A stretch of 64,000 nt of DNA from Berberis thunbergii (Eukaryota > Streptophyta > Magnoliopsida > Ranunculales > Berberidaceae), in contig QNQO01008287.1 in assembly GCA_003290165.1 (NCBI GenBank), forward strand, positions 62,001-126,000. The letters are read 5' to 3'. Below, piece by piece: positions 32,709-43,883 of the stretch. The notes under the pieces were generated by a model. The model was given only the letters and a program-made list of their open reading frames with translations. It had not been told where the DNA came from and did no database searches. The position numbers and the translations under genes were made by a program. Each line of letters begins with the position of its first letter. Within the stretch, counting starts at the first letter, position 1.

Positions 32709-35164
32709 GGATGGCATTAAGCAGACTGGTTTCCTGGGCCTTTGGGGAGAAAGAGTGGATTCAATCAATTTCTACACTTCTAAGATAGAAAAGCTATCAA
32801 AGGAAGTAAGTTGTTTTGCATGCAGTATATATTTTCAACTATCTAATGCTGATCAAATGGGTTCTTGAAAAAAAGATTTCTTATATTTTCTTTGTTTACG
32901 AATACTCTTTAGTTCTTTCTATTAATTTTGTCTTAGATTTTTTTTTGGTTGCAGTCACATTAGAAATCTGACATGTGGTTGATCTTATTTCTTTATGACT
33001 TGTTGCCCCTCAGTTTAATAATTTTTCAACAGTACTTGGGCTCCGAATTAAGTTTAGTTGAGAATCTAGTCAAAGCTTCTTTTCTTTTGTGTCATTGATA
33101 GTGATTTTGTGGAATGGCAGATAGAAGTAGAACAAGATAATCGATGTAAAAATCCCAAGCATGTCATGCCAGCCAAGAATTCTAGACGACGAGGAAGGGA
33201 GTGAGGGATGGGTGGTCCTCTCCCTCACGCGTTTCCCCATGCCAGCAGCATTTGTTTCGTTCAAAAATTGGTGGGGTGCTGCTATTTGTGCACAAACTCA
33301 ACATACCAGAAATCTTACTAAATGGTTAACAACATGGGCTCCTGAGCCAAGGGATGTATATTGGCCAAACCTGGCAATTCCATATATCCAAACCAGAAAC
33401 CCTTCTCTAAATATGGGTTGCTTTCTTCTTCCTCACTATATTTTTTATGATCCCGATAGCACTCGTACAAACCCTTGCAAACATTCGAGATATAGAGAAG
33501 GCAGTTCCACTTCTGACAGCTATAATTAAAATGTAAGTGCACTCTACTTCCACGTGCAAGTAGCAGTCTCACCTTTATCACAATGGGTTTGTTTTACCAA
33601 AAATGATTTTAAAGGAATATAGGCACATTCAAGCTTCTACACATTTGTAAGTTGCTTGGTGATTATAGATATGTTAAACAGCATTTCAATGTACAAACCT
33701 TTGTGTGTCCTTTAGTTTACTCATTTCCTAATTCTATTTTAGTTTTGCTTTTAGATCCTTGAGAATTAACTATGAAAAAAATATCATGTTACTGTGCATT
33801 TGTGATATATTTGCATCCAGAGTTTTTATGCACTGCACCAGTAGCTTCATATTTGTGTTGACATTCATGTTTGGATAACCAGGATTTCCTTTGTTCTTGT
33901 GGTTGATATTTGTTTGTCGTATTGAAGAGATATGTTAATCCAAATTGGAGGAGCTTGGGAGTCATTTCTTTGGTTCTTCCTGAGCTGTTTTGTTCTGGGA
34001 CCTCCCAGACAGATGTTTGGTTATAGCAATATATTCTACTTTTTTACCTAAATAAGCAATAATCTATTCTCGGGTTCAATATTTGGTTCTTCTATAGCTA
34101 CAAGCCAGCAAATGCCTGTGTACAATTATCAATTCTAAATATAGTTAGAAAGATTTTTTTGAAATGACAAACTATTCATGGAAATAAACACATAAATCTG
34201 CTTTAAAAGTTTATTGGTCTTATATGTATGTGCAAACTTTGTCCATTGTTTCAACAAAAAAAAACAGAAGGTTCGTCACATTATGCTATTGTGTCATTGA
34301 TGCACTCACAGTGGTCTAATTTTCTTGCAGGAAATTCATCAAGGCACTCATTCAAGGTGTTCTTCCTGGGATTGCTTTAAAGATATTCCTTATTCTTCTG
34401 CCAACAATATTGATGTTTATGTCAAAAATTGAAGGCTTTATATCCATATCAAAACTGGAGAGGAGATCTGCAGCTAGATATTATATTTTTCAGATTATTA
34501 ACGTATTCCTTGGGAGTGTAGTCACTTGAACTGCATTTCAACATCTTAATACTTTTATGAAGCTACCATCTAGTGAGTAAGTCCTTGTCAAACTATTTAT
34601 CACTTTTGTTAAGCTTTAAATTGGGTCCTTGTTAATCATCATAATGGGGTGAAGTTATTTTGAATCATGTCATTTGTGTGTGCACAGGTAGAAGAGTTAT
34701 CTAGTATTACTCCTTTTGAATTATGCCCGTTATTTCTTGGGTGAGAAAGAGCGGATCTTATATATAGCTGATCATGATGAACATCCATAAGCTTCCAGAT
34801 CATCTTATCTAGTAGCACCCCTTTTCTTGTGACTGGTTTTTTATCTTACGGTCTTTGATCCCAACCCCTACCACTTAACTGTCATGCAGTTTCTTCCCAC
34901 TTTTTATTGAGTCCTCTGACCTTGTATGGAGATAACTTATACTTTATTTGAGATTCAAGTAATTGTGTGGTTATTTGTGGTGCAGAATTCCCAGAATAAT
35001 TGGTGACATCTTTCTTCATAACTATTACATAATGGTTGATGGATGGGCTGGAGTTGCTGGAGAGATTATAAGGTTGAAACCATTGGTCATTTTCCATTTA
35101 AGAAATTTTTTCTTGGTGAAGACTGAAAAGGACAGGGAAGAAGCAATGGATCCAGTTATTCAGG
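32709..35164 (+). pseudogene. CSC1/ERD4-type osmosensitive channel gene fragment
   Basis: Four exons match plant hyperosmolality-gated Ca2+ channel-like proteins (CSC1/OSCA, DUF221). Exon 32,709-32,805 has GFLGLWGERVDSI. Exon 33,119-33,534 has AAFVSFKNWWGAAICAQTQ and WAPEPRDVYWPNLAIPY, then two transmembrane-like stretches in a shifted frame. Exon 34,332-34,573 has LPGIALKIFLILLPTIL. Exon 34,986-35,164 has YIMVDGWAGVAGEI and FFLVKTEKDREEAMDP. Family members are pore proteins of about 770 residues; here the first third and the C-terminus are missing. A 73-bp insertion at 33,174, a frame change near 33,390, and a TGA replacing a Gly codon near 34,527 kill the frame. Confidence 0.9.
33165..33246 (+). 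mobile_element. 64-bp insertion with 9-bp direct repeat
   Basis: CATGCCAGC occurs at 33,165-33,173 and again at 33,238-33,246, with 64 bp of foreign sequence between. The CSC1 protein match resumes exactly at the second copy. The insert holds an imperfect inverted repeat (gtgaggga ... tccctcac). The 9-bp duplication is the size made by Mutator-like elements; the piece may be a tiny MITE or a repair filler. Confidence 0.6.
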
Positions 35165-35169
35165 TTAGT

Positions 35170-35999
35170 GCCTTCAAATAAAGGAAAGCCTTTGCCTGCT
35201 TGACATTGGATGATACAAAAACAACAGTAAATCAACTACACCGCATGGTGAATGCTGTGCATAGCAAGCCTGTTCAAGAGGTACTAATGGAGGAGTGGAC
35301 CGCATCATTGAATGTACTTGAAGCCTAAATGATTTGGTGTTGCTGCGTTCGAGTGAAAGTCGGGTGCAGCAAGTTTGTTGCGGCCGGTCTGCGGGCTGTG
35401 TTGCAGTTTCTGTTCTTGAGCGTGCAGTTGTTGTGTTTGTTGTTATTGCTGCAGGTGCGCAAGTTGTGTTGCTTGGTTGTTTTGGACAGTTTGGCGCAGC
35501 TCTTGGCTGTGAGTTGCGCTAGCTGGTACGTGTATGCAAGTTGCAGGCTTGTGCTTGGTCAGTGATTGCAATTGAACATTGTGACTGCAAGTTGCATTTT
35601 TGCGCTTGTAAGTTGCAAATTTAGTTTGCAAGTTGTGGAGCAGTGCTTAAGTACTTGCCAATTGGCTTATCAAGTCTTTTATCCTTGGTGTATTTGTTCG
35701 CTATGGAATGGGCGGCATTCGCTGCTGCGTTGAGGGCGTAATGCTGAAATTGTAGCTGAGCGCTGATTGGTATGGCATCTTAAGCAGAGTTTGTACAGGC
35801 TTTTGGGTCGATGTTTGGTATGGTGTGACCAATTTAAATAAATGTAGTTTGATCTTTATTATTTGATAGATTTTGTGACTCGATGTAATACATTATCTTA
35901 TTAATTACATTACTTTGCCTCCGTTCATGGAAATGTTTAACTGTTTGGCACATTTAGGTTTTTATTTTCTAGAAATAAAACTTATAAGATGTTATAAAA
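35170..35999. other. unassigned tail upstream of CACTA-like 3' end
   Basis: A short open stretch (35,180-35,328, with KTTVNQLHRMVNAVHSK) ends in TAA and is not recognised. It is followed by G/T-rich degenerate repeats (ttgcaagttg, gtgttgctg) like the 3' tails of the other CACTA elements in this window. Confidence 0.4.
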
Positions 36000-36274
36000 A
36001 GTCATTTGATAGCACTTGATGAGTGCTATTGAAAAAAAAAGGGCCTTGAGAAACACTATAGAATCTAATACAATAGCATTTGTTAAATGCTACGTGAGAG
36101 AAGACAGTAGTGTTTCATAAACGCTATAAATGGTCTACTTACAATAGCGTTTCTAAAACGCTATAAATAATCATGTATCTATTATAGCTCCGGCAGACAC
36201 AGCGATCTCTAAAACGCTATGATAGCCTACAATAGCATTTTTGAAACGCTATTAATGAGCATTTGTGTTGTAGT
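36000..36274 (-). repeat. CACTA-like right end with palindromic subterminal repeats
   Basis: At least seven copies of a palindromic unit of the form ATAGCGTTTCTAAAACGCTAT, in both orientations, end in gcatttgtgttgtagta at 36,274. The inverse (actacaacacaaatgc) is a CACTA-type terminus, with the last base A instead of G. Repeat sequence and TIR differ from those of the 13,123-21,666 element, so it is a second CACTA family. I found no matching left end in the window. Confidence 0.7.
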
Positions 36275-36955
36275 ATGCCTAATCGGTGCAAATGTCAGAA
36301 CATTCGAATACTACGACAATGGAGATCTCCCTTCAGCCTTTGGAAAAGCCAAAGCCTTATCTTCAAATAAGAACATTACAGGATATACGCTCTGCATAAA
36401 TAGTGCCTACAACGATGGAGAAAGACCATTATATAAACATAATGGTTCACCAAATGGGCGCCTTAGCATTAACTATCAGCATTGAATACCGTATGGGAAA
36501 TGAGGAGACGACGATTCCCCAGGATACTGCGGAGGTCCACGTTCGTCCAATCAACAAGGCTGCATCCAACCCCATTAATTGAGGGGGAGTAACCGATACT
36601 CAACCAACTTACAATCCACGCCATATGCATGCTACCATGCGATCTACGTCATACACATAGTATATTGCATAAAGATAACCTTAGTTCTCACTATACGGGC
36701 TCATGGGCTCGGCCCACTCTTCAAACAATATTCTACCACATGCTTGACACAAGCATGAGGAACCCTAGTCATTCCTAACACACGAATCACACTCGCATAC
36801 CACCAGATGATCCAAGGTACTTCTTCATAACTCATCCGCACAACGCACGCCGCTCACAGACACAAGCTCGCACGCCCGCAGTTGATGGAGCCCCTACTTG
36901 GCTTGGCAAGCTTAGTCAATTTTTGGTGACGACGATGGCTTCTGGTTCACCCTAA
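36275..36955 (+). other. retroelement-like DNA, no assigned gene
   Basis: An open frame to 36,485 (containing FEYYDNGDLPSAF) is not recognised. Near 36,575 the purine-rich ttgagggggag resembles a polypurine tract and may mark the start of an LTR of an older element. Nothing else supported. Confidence 0.3.
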
Positions 36956-36959
36956 CACC

Positions 36960-37690
36960 TAGTCCGACCAGTGCCGATGTCGATGGTTTAGGAAGTGGGA
37001 GTCCAATCAGTGCTATCACGCTTGATGATGACGACTTGCCAGGGACTGTTGCCTCCTCCGCGGACAACGATCGTCGAACTCGATCAGGTAAGTCCAGCTG
37101 GTAACGACTGGCAATGACAGCTTTTGAAAGGTGGGAGCCTAGTCAATCCCGAACTGATTCTGATGGCTCACCACGAAACCAATGCTCTTTTATAGACCAT
37201 TGTCGCCAAATTATCAACCCTAAACTTGTAGCCCCCACTGCACGGGTGTGGATGGTTTAGAAGGTGAGAGCCTAGTCACTCCCAAACTAATTCTGACGGC
37301 TTGCCACGGGACCACTGCTCTTCTACAGACCATGGTCACTAAAAACTCCCAAATTTGTATCTCAATGCGCATAGGTGTAGATGATTGAAAGGTGGGACCT
37401 AGTCAGTCCCGAACTGATCCTGATGGCTCGCCATGGGACCACTGCTCTTCAGTCTGGTCGCCGAACCCCCTCATCTCAAACTTGTAGCTTGCAACGTACA
37501 GGTGTAGATGGTTTGAAAAGTGGGAGGCTAGTCAGTCCCGAAATGATGTCGACGCCTCACCCTGAGATCACCGCTCTTCAACAGACCATGATCGCCGAAA
37601 CCTCGCTCAATGAACCTGTAGTCCACCATGATCGGACATAGATGGTACGGAAGGTGAGAGCCCTACACGGCTCACCACATGATTGTGGCT
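36960..37690. repeat. tandem repeat array, period about 120-150 bp
   Basis: Units are anchored by gatggttt(a)gaa(a)ggtg(a/g)gag..tagtcagtcc, starting near 36,981, 37,128, 37,248, 37,378, 37,507 and 37,637. Each contains a ctcaccac and a cactgctctt(c) segment. Units are diverged by eye at perhaps 20-30 percent. Such arrays are known in the 3' untranslated region of Tat/Ogre gypsy elements, which fits the antisense ORF and LTR found downstream. Confidence 0.75.
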
Positions 37691-37789
37691 CTCTTTTTAA
37701 ACAAGAACCCAAAGATAAATCACAGCTCAAACAGTGTCTTCACGCTCACAGCTCAAACAACATCTTCACACTCACACAAGCTAACATTC

Positions 37790-38207
37790 TAGGGTTGAAA
37801 ACCGAATCGACTTAGGTCTGTTTTAAAATTTTCAAACCGAACCGACTTAGGTAGGTTTTAAAATTTTCAAACCGAACCGACCATTAACAAAACCGATCCG
37901 AAATCGAACCAATTCTAATTTATGCAAACCGTAACCGAACCGACTAAAATCAAACCAAAATCGAAATAAAACTGAGCCGACCGACTATTTTAAACATATT
38001 GTATTATTTATATATAAAATATATATATTCGGTCGATTGGGTTTGGTCGGATAAAATCACATAGAAATCAAAAACTGAACCGACCACTTCGATTTTGAAT
38101 TTTTAAAACCGAAACCGATCCAAACCGAATTTAAACCGAACCATCGGTTCGGTTTAGATCAGCTCGGTCGGTTTAATCGGTTTGATCGATTTTTTTGTTC
38201 AGCTCTA
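37790..38207. mobile_element. hAT-type MITE rich in AACCGAACCGA
   Basis: 418 bp, exactly flanked by the 8-bp duplication TAACATTC (37,782-37,789 and 38,208-38,215). Terminal inverted repeats are TAGGGTTGAA and TAGAGCTGAA. The arms are filled with CCGAACCGAC-type repeats on the left and their inverse (GGTCGGTTTAATCGGTTT) on the right, so the whole element can fold. It has no coding capacity. The 8-bp duplication and terminus are those of hAT-superfamily non-autonomous elements. Confidence 0.92.
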
Positions 38208-38879
38208 TAACATTCTATTACCAGCAAAGGACGCTCATGTCGACCCACAAATCGTCCTGCCAACGCGCGAAAGAATGCTACATAGAATGCCAGCCCAAGC
38301 TTATGAAACCTGACTCGAAACAAACACTCTAATTACAACGCATGTGCTCGACTACCACAGTTCACTCATGTCAGTAACTGTGACCGACAATCAGATAGAC
38401 AAAATGAGCCCCCGACGGCTTACCTTGATAATGGGACATAGCTAGGCAACTCAGTCCGCTCCTCAACCATTCGCGGAACGCCAACTATTGGATTTGACTA
38501 TGCAACAGTGACTCTGAGTCACTCGCAGCATAAACGATCGAACTCTCAATAGCAGACAGACCACTCGACTTCCAATTGATCCAACCAGCCTATGCCAAAG
38601 TAAAACGACAAGGCGAAACGGAAAACTCACAATAGGGATAGCAAACACAAAATGGATACAAAGCATATTCAACATAAACATGTTTTCATGAAACAGTTGA
38701 AACAAAAAAAGTACAAGTGTACAAAGTTCACTCCTTATCGGGAGAGGTACATAAACATAAGAGCTAAGCTTGACAGAGGAGGAAGTAGCAGTCGCGCCCG
38801 TACTCACTGCAGCCTAAGCATCCTGGTCCGGATCACCCTCTTTGTCAGATGCCGCAAATGCCACTTACAAGTCTGCATA

Positions 38880-38988
38880 CAATATCTTTTTATAGCGATC
38901 AAGGTTCCATTCCAGATGTTCCTCCTTCATCAGTGCCAGCAGCTCCAATCTACCATGTACAACCCAGCGAAATTCACACTTGCCTTGT
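38880..38988 (-). pseudogene. Tat-type antisense ORF, C-terminal end
   Basis: Read on the minus strand from the target duplication at 38,988, about 35 residues (with WVVHGRLELLALMKEEH) follow in the same frame as the coiled-coil frame that stops at 44,516 on the other side of the inserted gypsy element, then a TAA. This shows that the insertion split one ORF. Confidence 0.65.
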
Positions 38989-39632
38989 TGATGCCGGGCA
39001 GAATAGCGATTATACTGCAGGCTAATAGCAACGGGTAATTGACAGGGAAGAACACAAGAAGATTACCCAAAAAAATAGAGAAAATAACTCTAATGTTTAA
39101 TCAAATTACTCAAATCAAAGGTATCTTTAAAATCAGCCCACAAGCCGGGTTTATAGCTAAAACTCGTGATTATTATAATTTTACCAAAATTAGCAAAATC
39201 CCAATAATCATGCTAAAACAAAATACATAATAAAAGAAATATACTGCCAGAAATCTGGCCCAAATTGGGTTCAAATTGGCTTTCTAAACAATAAAAGAAA
39301 TAGTACTAAAAAAGGAAATAAACTGTTAAATTTATGGATTTGGAAGGGGAAATGGTAGATTTTGGCCTCAAAAAGATGTGCAACGAGCATGGCTTGTTAA
39401 TCATGACGTGCATGTTGAAAATATATTTCTGAATTGGGGTCGTTTGCGCGATTCTGATACTCGTAGCCAAAATTATGGCCAAAATACTAAAACATGCCCT
39501 AAATTGCAAATTTTGAAATAAAATTATGATTTCCTGTCATTCTTGCGCTAATCTGCTAATTCAAGATATCTTAGTGCTAATAATGTGCTATCTGACAGCT
39601 CAGCATCATCTGACTCAGATTCTTCTACATCA
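38989..39632 (-). repeat. 3' LTR of gypsy element
   Basis: 644 bp; on the plus strand begins TGATGCCGGGCAG and ends ACATCA. The pol open frame reads 85 bp into it before its stop at 39,548. Confidence 0.92.
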
Positions 39633-40963
39633 GTAGCCACGGGTTGGAAAGAATTCGTCCTCAAGTTCACAATAACATCATCAGGATCTGCAAAACAAGG
39701 ACTCAGGTGCTTTACATTAAAGACATCAGAAGTCCTCAAATGACTGGGGAGGCACAGTCTGTAGGCATTATCATTGATCTTCTGCAAGATCTCACAAGGT
39801 CCAATTTTCCGCTCCTTAAGCTTATTATACTCTCCAACAAGAAAACGATCACGGGTTAATACTGCCCAAACAAAATCACCAACATCAAAAAGTACCTAAA
39901 TACGGTGACTATCGACTTGAACTTTGTACTTGGAATTACTCTCATAAATAGCCAGCTTCACTTGCTCATGGATACCCCAAAGATGTTCTGCCATCGCATC
40001 TGCCTTGGGACTCAAATGACCCACACGTGGAATAGGGGCTAAGTCGAGCACCCTGGATGGATTCTGGCTATAACCAATCTCAAATGGCCTCATTCCTGTT
40101 GTTCTGTTCTTCGACCTGTTATAGGAAAATTATGACTGAGGTAACACCAAATACCAATTTTTTGGTTTAGTGCCTGCCAAACTCCTCAAAAGGTTCCCCA
40201 AACTGCGGTACACCACCTCGGTCTGTCCATCCGTCAAGGGGTGGTAGGCACTGCTAAAATTCAAGTACGTCCCCAGTTTCTCCCATAATCTCCGCCAGAA
40301 ATGACTCATGAACTTGGTGTCACGATCTGAAGTAATGGATCGGGGAACACCATGTAAACACACAATCTCCTTGAAATAAATATAGGCGATCCAGGCAGCA
40401 TCCATTATTTTTCTGCAAGCTACAAAATGGGCCATCTTGAAAAACCTGTCAACCACAACCAAAATAGAATCCCAAGCCCATTGCGTACGGGGTAAGCCCA
40501 AAACAAAGTTCATACTGACATCAAACCAAGGGGCCTCAGGTACAGGTAAAGGTGTGTACAGGCCTGCATTAATGAGAACTCCTTTCGACCACTGACACAC
40601 ATAACAACGCTCCACATAATGAGTCACATCACTGGTCAATTTGGGTCAATAATAGTGACCCTCATTATGAAGTTCACAAATAATTTGCTGCCGTAGTGAA
40701 CAATCTGGAATGCACAACTGTAATCCACGAAAGAGATAACCATTATGCAAAATAAAGTCATGTCGTTGACCATCAGTTACCTCCTGAATTATCCTTCTGA
40801 AGGAAGGATTTGCAGCATACATATCAGAGAAAGCCTCGAATCCTGCAACTCTAGTGCTCATGGTGGCAAGGAGTAATGTACGATGACTCAGTGCATCTAC
40901 GACACGGTTCAGACTCCCTGCTTGGTGCCTCAGTGCAAACGTGAACTCTTGCAAGTACGCCAC
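39548..40963 (-). pseudogene. gypsy integrase and C-terminal tail
   Basis: H2C2 finger: ELHNEGH near 40,655 and CYVCQ near 40,600. Core at 40,639-40,130: first Asp in VVVDRFFKMAHF, second in SDRDTKFMSHFW, Glu in DGQTEVVYRSL, so the DDE triad is kept. The tail (40,093-39,548) includes GPCEILQKI-type and FNVKHLSPC motifs typical of chromovirus-like integrases. A stop breaks the join between finger and core (about 40,644), and others lie near 40,127 and 39,895. Confidence 0.93.
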
Positions 40964-42529
40964 CCACTTGGTATGCCGTCGACTCAGCTTGTGTTGCCCA
41001 TTGATGTACTTCAGGGCCTCATGATTAGTGACAAGATTGTACTAGGTAGTGACGTCAATGCTTCAAGGACTGAACCATGGCATAAAACTCCAGATCATAG
41101 ATGGAATAATTCTTCTTTGATCCTGATAGGTTCTTACTGTAAAAGCTATTGGGTGCCCTTCCTGACTCAAAACACCACCAATGTCAACCCTAGATACATC
41201 ACAATTTACCTCAAACACCTTTTCAAAATCAGGAAGTGTCAAAACTGATGCTTCTGTCATCTTCTGCTTGACCAGTTGAAAACTGACCTCCGCCTCATCG
41301 GACCATTGGAAATCACGTCCCTTGAGGCACTCTGTGATAAGAGCAATCAAAGTGCTGAAGTTTTTGATGAACCGACGGTAGAAGGACACCAATCCATGGA
41401 AAGTTCTGACATCGTGTAAGGTCTTTGGTCTTGGCCACTCCAAAACCGCATCTATTTTTGATTGATCTACATGAACACCATTAGTAGACACAACAAAACC
41501 AAGAAAAGTAACAGAAGTAGTAAAGAAAGAACACATATTTTGATTGACGAACAGGCGCTCCGTCCTCAACTTATCAAAAACAGTACGAAGGTGATCAAAA
41601 TGTGACGCCCATGTCAAACTATAAATGAGGATGTCGTCGAAGTAAACTACAGCGAATTTCCCCATAAAAGGTCGTAAAACCTGATGCATAAATCTCATAA
41701 ATGTACCAGGCGCATTGGACAGGCCAAAGGGCATGACCATCCACTCATACAACCCATGATACGTCTTAAACGTTGTCTTCCACTCGTCTCCAGACCTTAT
41801 TCTGATCTGGTGGTATCCGCTTTTAAGGTCAATTTTTTAGAAGACCTTAGATCCGGAAAGCTGGTCTAACATATCATCCAGGCGGAGAATTGGAAACCTG
41901 TATTTCACTGTAATCTTGTTGATTGCTCTGCTATAAACACACATACGCCAAGAGCCATCTTTTTTTGGCACTAGCAGAGCAGATACTGCACATGGGTTCA
42001 TACTCTCACGAATGTAGCCCCTCTCCAATAACTCTACAACTTGTCGCTGCAACTCTTCGGATTCCTTAGGACTGAGGAGATAAGCTAGTCGATTAGGCAA
42101 ACTGGACCCCGAAACAAGGTCGATTTGATGCTGAATATCCCGCATAGGCGGCAGCCCAAGAGGAGGATCCTCTAGCATCAAGTCAGAAAACTCTGCAAGA
42201 AGTTGTTGCACCTCTGCTGGCAAATCTGAATTCACATTGGCTGCACTATTCCCACAAGGTAATAAAGCATAAACAAGATCTCCATGATCAATCTCAACTA
42301 AAAACCTGGACCTAGAAAGTTGGTTAGTATTATTGGCTACTGGTAGGAGTAGTTCCTTCCCGACGAGGTGCCCACTCAATCTTCTTCCCCTTAATGCTAA
42401 GGGAATATGTATTTTTTCACCCATCATGAATAACACTACGATCATACTGCCAATGTTTGTGTAACAATACATGATAAGCATCCATAGATACAACATCACA
42501 CCAAGCATTATCAAAGTATTTCCTGCCAA
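40964..42529 (-). pseudogene. gypsy reverse transcriptase / RNase H
   Basis: RT fingers in 42,529-41,837 (LLVPKKDGSWRMCV, KYRFPILRLDDMLDQLSG), then a TAA at about 41,839, then palm and thumb in 41,752-41,063 ([12 protein letters not shown], catalytic [21 protein letters not shown]). RNase H starts with [18 protein letters not shown] and ends near 40,950. The catalytic FDD is intact, so inactivity rests on the stop in the fingers and on frame changes after position 41,063. Confidence 0.93.
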
Positions 42530-42596
42530 TCGAAAAAGACACTAGGCATCGCCTATCTACTGTTACCTCACTGCCTTTATTCAGCCATGATAATTT

Positions 42597-42851
42597 TTAC
42601 GGCTTGGGATGACGATTTGTCTTCAACTGCAATTTTTGGACAGCCTCTTTAGACACGACGTTCTCACAACTGCCACTGTCAATGATCTTCTTGCAGACTT
42701 TATTTGCAACTGTGCATGTCGTGTGAAAAATATTGGTTCTTAACCAATCGTCCCTTGAATCATCCTTGGGAGTCAGTAGACTCTTACGAACAACTAGAGT
42801 CTCATGGCCATTTCCATACAGCACATCACCATCTTCATCATCGTCATACAC
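42597..42851 (-). pseudogene. gypsy protease
   Basis: A frame with KKIIDSGSCENVVSKEAV: the Asp-Ser-Gly active-site motif of the retropepsin domain, placed between gag zinc knuckle and RT as expected. The frame ends at 42,597, upstream of RT. Confidence 0.82.
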
Positions 42852-42899
42852 AGGCTCTCCAAGTTCCTCAATTTCGTCTACTACGTCTTCATCAATAAG

Positions 42900-43706
42900 G
42901 AGATTGTTGCCCTTCTGAATAGCAGACTTCCTGCACTTAGTCGTTCTATGTCCTTGTTCACCACATCTAAAACATCTAATAGTAGAGTTACTCTACCGTG
43001 GCTGTTGGGTACAACGGGACTCTTGAGGGCGAAATGGCCGACTGCTTTGATCACTTCTGATCATAGGCCTCATATTTTGTTGTTTTTCCACAACAAGCGC
43101 ACGCTGGTAGGCTTTAGAAACTGTCCACAATGAGTGAAAGTTGAGGACATCCTGTAGGGGTTGCCATAATCCCCCCAAATATTGTGCCACCATCTGCTCT
43201 TCCACCTCAGATAAGTCATTATGGGCTACCAATTGATAGAACTCCTCGTGTAATCATCAACTGATCTCATGCCTTGCCTCAATGAATGAAGTCGTTGAAA
43301 CAGAGTTTGAGTGTAGCCGAAAGGAAGGAAGTGACCCTTTATTTTCTTTTTCATCTTTTACCAATCGGTGATTTTGGCCTGGCCCTGCCTGTCGCGTGAT
43401 CGCTTCAACTGCTCCCACCACGCAGATACTCTACCTTTGCGTTTGATGGCAACCAATTTCACTTTGACATGATCTAGAACTTCCTTATACTAAAAAAATA
43501 CGCTCTACTTCATTCAACCAATCCATGAATCCTTCGGCTTGTAACGTCCCAGAAAACTCGGATAGCTCTACTTTGAAACCGAGATTTCCATGACAATCCT
43601 CCCGACCACGGCGCTCCCAAAATCGAGCACGATTGTGATACGGGTTTTCAAAACTAGAATCAAAATCGTGATCTTCCATCTCACGATTATCGAAATCCTG
43701 CGTCAT
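42900..43706 (-). pseudogene. gypsy gag
   Basis: 43,706-43,485 has the start of the retrotransposon gag domain (LSEFSGTLQAEGFMDWLNEV). The middle at 43,232-42,993 carries VAQYLGGLWQPLQDVL and KAYQRALVVEKQ. A zinc knuckle CFRCGEQGHRTTKC lies near 42,950. Frames change between parts and a stop lies before the knuckle. Confidence 0.88.
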
Positions 43707-43883
43707 TAGATGCTAGGTTAGCTCTACAACTTGCCTTTGTAAATCCTCAATCATCACATCATGAACGCAACGATCACGGTGAGGGGATTCCTCATTCGGA
43801 ACCTGCCCGTGACGATGACGACCACCAGCCATAGAAACTGATGAAATCTCGCCCCATGAAAATGCTGAAGCTCTAATACCAAC

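Noticed and set aside
35329..35565. Val/Leu/Cys-rich frames as a membrane protein
   Set aside because: The sequence is a G/T-rich degenerate repeat next to a CACTA end; translation in several frames looks equally hydrophobic.
37141..37700. tandem array as a CRISPR-like structure
   Set aside because: Units are diverged along their full length with no constant repeat and unique spacer alternation, and the DNA is plant nuclear.
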